From assembly GCA_016744485.1 (NCBI GenBank), contig JADGEG010000057.1:1-10961 (forward strand): DNA of 10,961 nt, written 5' to 3'. How positions within the stretch are numbered: the first letter of the stretch is position 1; each line of letters starts with the position of its first letter. This stretch comes from Arcobacter sp. GTDB taxonomy: Bacteria > Campylobacterota > Campylobacteria > Campylobacterales > Arcobacteraceae. The translations under genes and the position numbers were made by a program. Positions 1 to 6,373 of this stretch are shown piece after piece. The notes below the pieces were generated by a model. The model saw nothing but the letters and a program-made list of their open reading frames with translations. It did not search any database and was not told the DNA's origin.

Positions 1-73
1 AACTATGGAAAAAATAGGTGTGATAATTATTAGTTTTGGTATATTTTTTTCTTTAAACAATATAAACTCCTAG
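1..73 (+). CDS. Possible C-terminal end of an upstream membrane protein (partial)
   Basis: The frame whose first full codon starts at base 2 is open from the left edge to a TAG at 71-73 and reads TMEKIGVIIISFGIFFSLNN and then INS. This is a charged residue followed by a hydrophobic stretch of about 15 residues and a short polar tail. That is how many multi-spanning transporters end, for example DMT/EamA permeases, but 23 residues are far too few to name a family. The other two plus frames close earlier or look non-coding. It could be chance in AT-rich DNA, where hydrophobic codons are common. The call rests only on composition and position. Confidence 0.35.
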   Translation, partial: TMEKIGVIIISFGIFFSLNNINS

Positions 74-194
74 TATATAAAATTATATTATCTTAAAGTG
101 GGTTAATAGTGTGTTTTTCTATGATAATAATTTTACTTACTACTTACACACTTTCTTTTTATATAATTGCATAAAATTAAATAGGATAGTTAAA

Positions 195-398
195 ATGTTT
201 GAGTTGGTATATTTTTTTAGTTTTTTACTTATTTATATGTTTTCTTTTTTATATAGAGTAATATGTTTTGTATTAAGTTTATTGATGTTAGTTATAGCAT
301 ATATTTATAATCTAAATATTTTATATGCCCTTATATTATTTATAACTTTATTTGCTTTAAGATTACAACAAAAAGGTTTTAAAGATGAAATATTATAA
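195..398 (+). CDS. Putative small membrane protein, 67 residues, unrecognised
   Basis: The ATG at 195 is preceded by AGGA (183-186) at a spacing of 8 bases. This makes it a better start than the GTG at 111, which has no clear ribosome binding site. The 67-residue product is almost entirely hydrophobic, with two or three probable membrane segments (about residues 4-20, 22-40 and 43-57) and a charged tail ending KGFKDEIL, which would sit in the cytoplasm by the positive-inside rule. I do not recognise a family. In DNA this AT-rich, a frame rich in Phe, Leu, Ile and Tyr can arise by chance, so the gene is supported only by its ribosome binding site, a clean single reading frame and the charged end. 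It lies between a possible upstream membrane protein end and the valS leader. Confidence 0.4.
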   Translation: MFELVYFFSFLLIYMFSFLYRVICFVLSLLMLVIAYIYNLNILYALILFITLFALRLQQKGFKDEIL

Positions 399-481
399 AT
401 ATGACTTTAAATTTTTTGTTATTGAACTTCTTATTTTAGAGTAAAACTAATCTAGCTTTAAAATTATTATTTATATTCTAA

Positions 482-510
482 CACTTAAAATAAGAATAGT
501 TCTTTAAGTG
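482..510. repeat. Inverted repeat, 8-bp perfect arms, upstream of valS
   Basis: CACTTAAA (482-489) and TTTAAGTG (503-510) are exact reverse complements around a 13-base loop. The loop can add a GAA/TTC stem (494-496 with 500-502). No T-run follows on the plus strand, so a standard terminator is unlikely. The right arm, TTTAAGTG, resembles the -35-like element of campylobacterial housekeeping promoters and lies 19 bases before a TATTAT box. The repeat could therefore be an operator overlapping a distal valS promoter, or chance. Confidence 0.45.
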
Positions 511-607
511 ACTTGTTTTCGTGAGGATATTATACTATTAAGTTGTGTATATTTACTTTGCATATGGTACATTTTTAGATTGTAGTTTCTTTTAATAAGG
601 TATTAGG

Positions 608-613
608 TATAAT
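608..613 (+). promoter_or_regulatory. Likely -10 box of the valS promoter
   Basis: A perfect TATAAT lies 31 bases before the valS ATG. No good TTGACA is present 17 bases upstream, which is usual for housekeeping promoters in Campylobacterota, where the -10 box and T-rich upstream DNA dominate. Transcription would start near 620. The valS ribosome binding site AGGA (635-638) follows, six bases before the ATG at 645. Confidence 0.55.
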
Positions 614-644
614 CCCCATTATTAAACATAGCACAGGATTATAA

Positions 645-3272
645 ATGAATGAGAAATATGAGCCATCTAAAATAGAAAAGTTTTTCTACGATATATGGGA
701 AGAAAGAAACTATTTTGAACTTGATGGAAATAAAGCTATCCAAGAAAAGGATAAATATTTTTCACTTATGATGCCACCACCAAATGTAACAGGAAACTTA
801 CATATGGGACATGCTTTAACATTTACACTGCAAGATATAATAACACGTTATAAAAGAATGGATGGTTTTAAAACTTTATGGCAACCAGGAACTGATCATG
901 CTGGAATTGCTACACAAAATATAGTTGAAAAACAGTTACTTCAAGAAGGTACAACAAAAGAAGAATTAGGAAGAGAAAAGTTTTTAAAAAGAACTTGGGA
1001 ATGGAAAGAATTTTCTGGAAGTAATATTTTTCATCAGATGAAAAAACTAGGAATTAGTCCAGCATGGAGTCGTTCTAGGTTTACTTTAGATGATGGTTTG
1101 AAAGAATCTGTAAAAAAAGCTTTTGTAGAACTTTATAATAAAGGTTTAATTACACAAAATAACTATATGGTAAATTGGTGTACTCACGATGGTGCTTTAT
1201 CAGATATAGAAGTTGAACATCAAGAAATAAAAGGCAAATTTTATCATATGAGATATAAATTTGCTAATAAAAATGGACATATTCAAGTTGCAACAACAAG
1301 ACCAGAAACATATTTTGGTGATACTGCTATTATGGTTCATCCTGATGATGAAAGATATAAAGATATTATAGGGCAAGACGTTATTTTACCTTTAAGCAAT
1401 AGAGTTATTAAAATAATTACAGATGAGTATGTAGATATGAGTTTTGGAACTGGTATAGTTAAAGTGACACCAGCACATGATCAAAATGATTATGAAATTG
1501 GGCAAAGACATAATTTAGATTTTATAAAAGTTTTTGATGAAAAAGGTATTTTAAATGAATATGCAGGAGAATTTCAAGGACAAGAACGACTTAAAGCACG
1601 AGATTCTATTGTAAAAAAATTACAAGATTTAGGTCATATTGTTAAAATTGAAGAACATACTCATCAAATAGGACATTGTTATAGATGTAAAAATATTGTT
1701 GAACCTTTCATTTCAACACAATGGTTTGTTGATAAAAGTGTTGCAAAATCCAGTATAGATAAAACATATAAAGGTTTAACTAAGTTTTTTCCTGCTCATT
1801 GGATAAACTCTTATAAAGCTTGGATGAATGATTTAAGACCTTGGTGTATATCAAGACAATTATGGTGGGGGCATAGAATCCCTGTTTTTACTTGTAATTC
1901 TTGTAAACATGAATGGGCAGATCAAAATGATGTTCCTATTGCTTGTCCTAAATGTGTAAAAAAAGATTATAGGCAAGATCCAGATGTTTTAGATACATGG
2001 TTTTCTTCAGCTTTATGGTCGTTTTCACCTCTTGGTTGGGGTAATAATAATAAATTAAAAGATAAATATAATAATACAGATTTAGAAGAGTTTTATCCAA
2101 ATTCTTTATTAATTACTGGTTTTGATATTATATTCTTTTGGGTTGCAAGAATGATGATGATGGGAGATTATTTTAAAAAAGAATTACCATTTAAACATAT
2201 TTATATGCACGCACTAGTTCGCGATGAAACTGGTGCTAAAATGTCAAAATCAAAGGGTAATGTTATTGATCCTTTAACTATGGTTGAAGAATTTTCAGCT
2301 GATATTGTTAGATTTTCACTTGCTTATTTAGCTGTTCAAGGTAGAGATATAAAACTAGCTAAAAATCATCTTGAATTATATAGAAATTTTACAAATAAAT
2401 TTTATAATGCAGCTAATTATTTACAGTTAAATGTAAAAAGTTTTCCAGATTTAAAAGATATAGAAATCAAAACACCTTTAGGTTTACATATCTTAAGTAA
2501 ATTAGCAAATGCAATAAAAGATATAAGAAAGACTCTTGATTTGTATAAATTTAACGAAAGTGCCTTACATTTATATAAGTTTGTATGGAATGAATTTTGT
2601 GATTGGGGTATTGAATATTCTAAAGCATCAAAAGATTCTATTGTTGAACTTGGTGCGATATTTAAAGAAACATTAAAATTAACTTCACCTTTTATGCCAT
2701 TTATTTCTGAGTATTTGTATCATAAACTTTCCAATACTTCTTTAGAAAACTCAAGCTCAATTATGATTATGAATTATCCTAAAATAAATAATTATGTTAA
2801 AAATTATCCAAAAATTGACGCTATGTTTGAGCTGATAGAAGAAAGTATAATATCTATACGAAGAGCTAAAGTACTTATAAATAAAGCTAATGCTAAGATT
2901 GATCAAGCATATATTAAAATGGATATTTCAATTGATGAAGATATAGCAAAGCCATTTATTCAGCAATTAGCAAAAGTTAAAAATATTGTATTTGTAAAAA
3001 ATAAAATTGATAATTGTATTACTGAAGTATCTTCTAATTTAGAAGTTTATATTCAAAAAGATGAAATGAATATGAATGAAATTATTTCTAAGTTAGAAAA
3101 ACAAAAAGATAAAACACAAAAAGAATATGATAAATTATATTCCTTATTGGAAAATAAAAATTTTGTAAAAAATGCACCAGAAAATGTAATTAAAACTAGT
3201 GAAGCATCTTTGAAAGAAATTAATAAAAAACTAGATAAAATTAATAATGAATTAGAGTCTTTACATAATTAA
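645..3272 (+). CDS. valS: Valine--tRNA ligase (ValS)
   Basis: This cytoplasmic class I aminoacyl-tRNA synthetase charges tRNA-Val with valine and hydrolyses mischarged threonine. At 875 residues it has the full bacterial ValS length. The Rossmann catalytic core carries PPPNVTGNLHMGH (HIGH signature at 53-56) and KMSKS at 532-536. The CP1 editing domain shows TTRPET (217-222) and AHDQND (277-282), with the editing-site aspartate. CYRC (345-348), CNSC (417-420) and CPKC (434-437) are zinc-ribbon-like cysteine pairs in the connective regions. The anticodon-binding helical domain follows, and residues from about 806 form the lysine/glutamate-rich C-terminal coiled coil typical of ValS. The start is set by AGGA at 635-638 with six-base spacing. 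The gene is intact and probably co-transcribed with the lipoprotein gene 14 bases downstream. Confidence 0.98.
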   Translation: MNEKYEPSKIEKFFYDIWEERNYFELDGNKAIQEKDKYFSLMMPPPNVTGNLHMGHALTFTLQDIITRYKRMDGFKTLWQPGTDHAGIATQNIVEKQLLQEGTTKEELGREKFLKRTWEWKEFSGSNIFHQMKKLGISPAWSRSRFTLDDGLKESVKKAFVELYNKGLITQNNYMVNWCTHDGALSDIEVEHQEIKGKFYHMRYKFANKNGHIQVATTRPETYFGDTAIMVHPDDERYKDIIGQDVILPLSNRVIKIITDEYVDMSFGTGIVKVTPAHDQNDYEIGQRHNLDFIKVFDEKGILNEYAGEFQGQERLKARDSIVKKLQDLGHIVKIEEHTHQIGHCYRCKNIVEPFISTQWFVDKSVAKSSIDKTYKGLTKFFPAHWINSYKAWMNDLRPWCISRQLWWGHRIPVFTCNSCKHEWADQNDVPIACPKCVKKDYRQDPDVLDTWFSSALWSFSPLGWGNNNKLKDKYNNTDLEEFYPNSLLITGFDIIFFWVARMMMMGDYFKKELPFKHIYMHALVRDETGAKMSKSKGNVIDPLTMVEEFSADIVRFSLAYLAVQGRDIKLAKNHLELYRNFTNKFYNAANYLQLNVKSFPDLKDIEIKTPLGLHILSKLANAIKDIRKTLDLYKFNESALHLYKFVWNEFCDWGIEYSKASKDSIVELGAIFKETLKLTSPFMPFISEYLYHKLSNTSLENSSSIMIMNYPKINNYVKNYPKIDAMFELIEESIISIRRAKVLINKANAKIDQAYIKMDISIDEDIAKPFIQQLAKVKNIVFVKNKIDNCITEVSSNLEVYIQKDEMNMNEIISKLEKQKDKTQKEYDKLYSLLENKNFVKNAPENVIKTSEASLKEINKKLDKINNELESLHN

Positions 3273-3286
3273 ATAAAGGATTAAAA

Positions 3287-4048
3287 TTGGTATTAAAAAG
3301 TAGTTTTATCTTTTTATGTATAGTTTTTATTTTTACATCTTGTGCAAAACGAGATATAGAAAAAATTGTTCAAACTAATTCAGCAATAATGATTAATCAT
3401 AACTATTATAAAATAAATCAACTGATCTTGCAATTAAAAGAAAAGTTAGATAAAAGAAATTCTAGTTCATATAATAAAGATATTGCTTTAAAAATAACAC
3501 GACTAATTAGAAGTTTAGATAATAATTTTTTATTAAAATATAAACATACAACATTAGAAAATTATAAAGATTATTTGCACATTGCTTTTAGTAAGAATAA
3601 TATCAAAAATAGAAATGATTATTTAATTTTAGGCATATATTATTTAGTATTTGATTCTTATGGTATAAAAGATGGTATGAAGCTAACAGCTTTGATGTAT
3701 GACGAAGAAAAATTACTAAAACTTCATAAAAACTTACAAATTATAAAATGGAAACTAAAAGCATCAAGAGATAATGAAAATAAATATTTATTTTTAACTT
3801 GGCAACAAAATTGGCAAATTGCTTTAGAAAAAAAGATAAATTTAAATAAAAACTTTTCTTTTTCTGTATTAAACAAAATAGAATATCTTAAAAATAATAA
3901 AGCAAGTCTTTTAGGATCTTCAGATTTTTCTTTTGAAATTTTATTAACAAAAATGATTGATAATGTGGAAAACTCTCTTACAACTCTAAAAGTTACTCCT
4001 ATTGATGTAGGAGTAAATACTCTTAGAACTATTTTTTTATTTTTATAA
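3287..4048 (+). CDS. Putative lipoprotein of unknown function
   Basis: The product has 253 residues and I do not recognise its family. It starts with TTG at 3287, supported by AAGGA (3276-3280) six bases upstream. The N-terminus is a lipoprotein signal peptide: Lys4, a hydrophobic core, and FTSC with the lipidation cysteine at 19, followed by AKRD. The mature protein should therefore be anchored to a membrane on the periplasmic side. It is rich in Lys, Asn, Leu and Ile and appears mostly helical, with no metal-binding or catalytic motif that I can see; the last ~15 residues are hydrophobic. Very low G+C compared with valS suggests weak constraint. The 14-base gap after valS suggests one transcript, but nothing links it to tRNA charging. 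The gene's last codons contain a hairpin that may be a terminator. Confidence 0.85.
   Translation: MVLKSSFIFLCIVFIFTSCAKRDIEKIVQTNSAIMINHNYYKINQLILQLKEKLDKRNSSSYNKDIALKITRLIRSLDNNFLLKYKHTTLENYKDYLHIAFSKNNIKNRNDYLILGIYYLVFDSYGIKDGMKLTALMYDEEKLLKLHKNLQIIKWKLKASRDNENKYLFLTWQQNWQIALEKKINLNKNFSFSVLNKIEYLKNNKASLLGSSDFSFEILLTKMIDNVENSLTTLKVTPIDVGVNTLRTIFLFL
3993..4044. terminator. Candidate bidirectional terminator hairpin between convergent units
   Basis: TTACTCCTA (3993-4001) and TAGGAGTAA (4008-4016) form a perfect 9-bp stem with a 6-base loop, the strongest hairpin seen near a gene end here. It lies inside the last codons of the lipoprotein gene. On the plus strand a T-rich run (TTTTTTTATTTTT, 4032-4044) follows after 15 bases, further than in a textbook intrinsic terminator. 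On the minus strand the stem lies 47 bases past the stop of the metal-binding protein gene and is followed directly by CTTTT. Only 14 bases separate the two convergent stop codons, so a shared terminator here makes sense. Termination activity is inferred. Confidence 0.5.
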
Positions 4049-4062
4049 TAAAGATTTATATT

Positions 4063-4926
4063 TTATTTAAGTATTTCATTTGCTAATTTTAATAAATTTT
4101 TCTTTATATTAAAAGTTAAAGGGTCAGTAAGTATAAGTTTAGTATTGATACTATTTGCAATAATTATTGCTTTTTTTTGTGAAAATTGAGGGGAAACAAA
4201 TATTTTGTTTATCTTTAGTTTTTTAATTTTTTTAATTAATTGTACTAATTCATTTGCTTTTATGTCTTTACCTTCATTTTGTATTTCTATTTGTTCTAAA
4301 TTATAACGTTTAGCAAAATAACCCCATGATGGATGAAAAACTACAAATGCTTTATTTGAATGTTTTATAAAAATATTTATTAACTTATGATTTAATATAT
4401 CTAATTCTTGTAAAAAAGCAAGATAGTTTTTTTTATAAAAATCTTTATTTTTTTTATCAATTTTTAATAAAGCTTCATACATATTTTTAACTTGTATTTT
4501 AATTAATAAAGGATCTAACCAAATATGTGGATCTAAAATATCCTTATCTTCTATATCATCATGATGATCTTTTGTATGATGATTTTCTTCATGATGATGA
4601 TCTTGCATACTTAATTTTGTAATACCTTTTGAAGTATCTATAAATAATGTTTTAGGTGCATTACTTTTAAATTTATTTAACCATATAAGCTCAAATGGTA
4701 CACCAATAGAGAAATATATTAATGATTTAGATAATAACTTCATTTGTGAACTTTTAGGTTCATAGTTTTCTGGACTAAAACCTTTTTTAAGCATTACATT
4801 AATTTTAAATTTATCTTTTGTAATTTTTTCTAGCATATACTTTTGAGGTAAAATACTAACTGTAATTTCACTTGAAGAAAATACAAAACTTGTTAATATA
4901 AATAAAGTAATAAAAATAATTTTCAT
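4063..4926 (-). CDS. ZnuA-like periplasmic metal-binding protein of an ABC transporter
   Basis: This 287-residue protein belongs to the cluster A-I (ZnuA/TroA) substrate-binding family, which delivers Zn or Mn to an ABC importer from the periplasm. A signal peptide (1 to about 18, no lipobox cysteine) precedes EITVSILPQKY. Family landmarks are GFSPENYEPKSSQ (49-61), DPHIWLDP (132-139), HPSWGYFAKRY (198-208) and LTDPL (266-270). Ligands visible are His134, His198 and Asp268. The first ligand, normally His in a PHxYEP-type motif, is Glu53 here. Between residues 109 and 124 lies a His-rich loop with seven histidines (110-112, 116-117, 121-122), typical of zinc-specific members. The ribosome binding site AAGG (complement of 4933-4936) sets the start. 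The gene follows the aldehyde dehydrogenase by 28 bases, and no permease or ATPase gene is in the window. Zn specificity is inferred from the loop. Confidence 0.88.
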   Translation of the reverse strand: MKIIFITLFILTSFVFSSSEITVSILPQKYMLEKITKDKFKINVMLKKGFSPENYEPKSSQMKLLSKSLIYFSIGVPFELIWLNKFKSNAPKTLFIDTSKGITKLSMQDHHHEENHHTKDHHDDIEDKDILDPHIWLDPLLIKIQVKNMYEALLKIDKKNKDFYKKNYLAFLQELDILNHKLINIFIKHSNKAFVVFHPSWGYFAKRYNLEQIEIQNEGKDIKANELVQLIKKIKKLKINKIFVSPQFSQKKAIIIANSINTKLILTDPLTFNIKKNLLKLANEILK

Positions 4927-4954
4927 CTAAAGCCTTTATATGAATATGTTAATT

Positions 4955-6346
4955 TTATAATACATCTGATTTAATAACCATTAGTTTTTCTTTGCTCATT
5001 TCTATCATAGAGTGATGAATTCCACCCATTCCAAGTCCTGAAGCTTTTGCTCCTCCAAATGGCATCCAATCAACTCTAAATGCAGTATGATCATTTACCA
5101 TAACAGCAGTTCCTGAAAGTCTTTTGACAGCTTTTAAAGCAGTATCAATATTTTTAGTAAAAATTGAAGCCTGAAAAGACACTTCTAAAGAATTTGCTCT
5201 ATTAAATGCATCTTCAATATCACTATATGAATAGATACAAACAACAGGACCAAATATTTCTTTTGTAGATACTAAAGCATCATCAGCAGGATTTAAAATA
5301 ACAGTTGGTTCATAAGTAGATGCAGAAATTCTTTTTCCACCAGTTAATATTGTTCCACCTTTTGTAACTGCTTCATTAACCCATTGCTCAATTCTAGTTA
5401 CTTCATTGTTATTAATTAGTGGACCAACTTGTGTTTTAGGGTTTAATTGATCTCCTACAATTAATTTTGAAGCATAATCTGAAAGCTTAGAAGCTACAAT
5501 ATCAACTATTGATTCATGTACATAAACTCTTTGAACTGATACACATACTTGTCCAGCATGGTAAAAACCACCTTTTCCTAAATCAGGAATCATAGCATCA
5601 ATATTAGCATCTGCTTCAACAATAACAGGTGCAACCCCACCATGTTCTAAAGCTACTCTAGTTCCATTTGCAACTTTAGAATTTAAGTACCAACCAACTT
5701 TTCCAGAACCAATGAAAGTTAAGAAATTTATTTGTGGAGAAGTTGCCAGTAATTCACCAGCTTCTCTACCACAAACTACAGCTTGTGCCCAACCTTTAGG
5801 AAGTCCAGCTTGATCTAAAATTTCAATTAATTTAATAGCTGACATTGGAGTTTGAGTTGCTGGCTTAATAATCACAGAACACCCAACAGCAAGAGCTGGA
5901 ATTACCTGATGAATTGCTAAATTAAATGGATGATTAAATGCAGAAATTGCAGCAACTACACCAATAGGTTCTTTAAAAGTATAAGCCATTCTATTTGCAC
6001 TTGAAGCTGTATGACCCATAGCAACTTCAGAACCTTCAAATGAACTTAAAGATTCAATAGCAAGTTTAACACCATTTATTGCTCTATGTATTTCAACTTG
6101 AGAATCCATATAAGGTTTACCACCTTCACTTGCACAAAGAATTGTAAGTTCTTCAATTTGAGAACTCATAATTTCAACTACTTTTTCTAAAATCTCAATT
6201 CTTTTGAATTTAGGAAGTACATTTTTGTGATTATTAAATGTAGCATTTGCTAAATTTATTGCTGCTTGTACTTCTTTAAGAGTTGAAAATGGAACTTCTC
6301 CTATTACTCTATCGTTAAACGGTGATGTAACTTCAATTGTATTCAT
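4955..6346 (-). CDS. Aldehyde dehydrogenase, NAD(P)-dependent (ALDH superfamily)
   Basis: The product oxidises an aldehyde to a carboxylate (or acyl derivative) in the cytoplasm; the substrate cannot be read from the sequence. At 463 residues it has normal length and no signal peptide. Catalytic features are the oxyanion asparagine in AFNHP (Asn138), cofactor-binding Lys161 in IIKPATQTP, the glycine motif FIGSGKVG (211-218), the general base Glu234 in LEHGG, the nucleophile Cys268 in GQVCVS, and EIFGPV (363-368). The LEHGGVAPVIV form and the EMSKEKLMVI end resemble the lactaldehyde/GapN-like branch more than betaine aldehyde or acetaldehyde-CoA enzymes; this is a loose judgement by eye. The ribosome binding site AAGGA (complement of 6352-6356) lies five bases before ATG. 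It sits 27 bases after the TPP enzyme gene, suggesting that it may act on an aldehyde made by that enzyme (inference). Confidence 0.93.
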   Translation of the reverse strand: MNTIEVTSPFNDRVIGEVPFSTLKEVQAAINLANATFNNHKNVLPKFKRIEILEKVVEIMSSQIEELTILCASEGGKPYMDSQVEIHRAINGVKLAIESLSSFEGSEVAMGHTASSANRMAYTFKEPIGVVAAISAFNHPFNLAIHQVIPALAVGCSVIIKPATQTPMSAIKLIEILDQAGLPKGWAQAVVCGREAGELLATSPQINFLTFIGSGKVGWYLNSKVANGTRVALEHGGVAPVIVEADANIDAMIPDLGKGGFYHAGQVCVSVQRVYVHESIVDIVASKLSDYASKLIVGDQLNPKTQVGPLINNNEVTRIEQWVNEAVTKGGTILTGGKRISASTYEPTVILNPADDALVSTKEIFGPVVCIYSYSDIEDAFNRANSLEVSFQASIFTKNIDTALKAVKRLSGTAVMVNDHTAFRVDWMPFGGAKASGLGMGGIHHSMIEMSKEKLMVIKSDVL

Positions 6347-6373
6347 TTTTTTCCTTTTAGTTTTATATTTTTA

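Larger units (their letters stand above)
399..644. other. Non-coding region upstream of valS
   Basis: These 246 bases have no credible gene on either strand. They hold an inverted repeat (482-510), a second possible -10 region (TATTAT/TATACT, 528-536) and the likely valS promoter (608-613). I see no tRNA-like cloverleaf and no T-box-like leader. The transcript from the proximal promoter would start only about 25 bases before the valS start codon. Confidence 0.6.

Noticed and set aside
111..194. GTG start extending the small membrane protein by 28 residues
   Set aside because: No ribosome binding site precedes 111, and the extra residues look random. The ATG at 195 has AGGA at good spacing.
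4109..4926. Zur or Fur operator in front of the metal-binding protein gene
   Set aside because: The 28-base gap before the gene shows no dyad long enough for such a site, and no consensus could be matched with confidence by eye.
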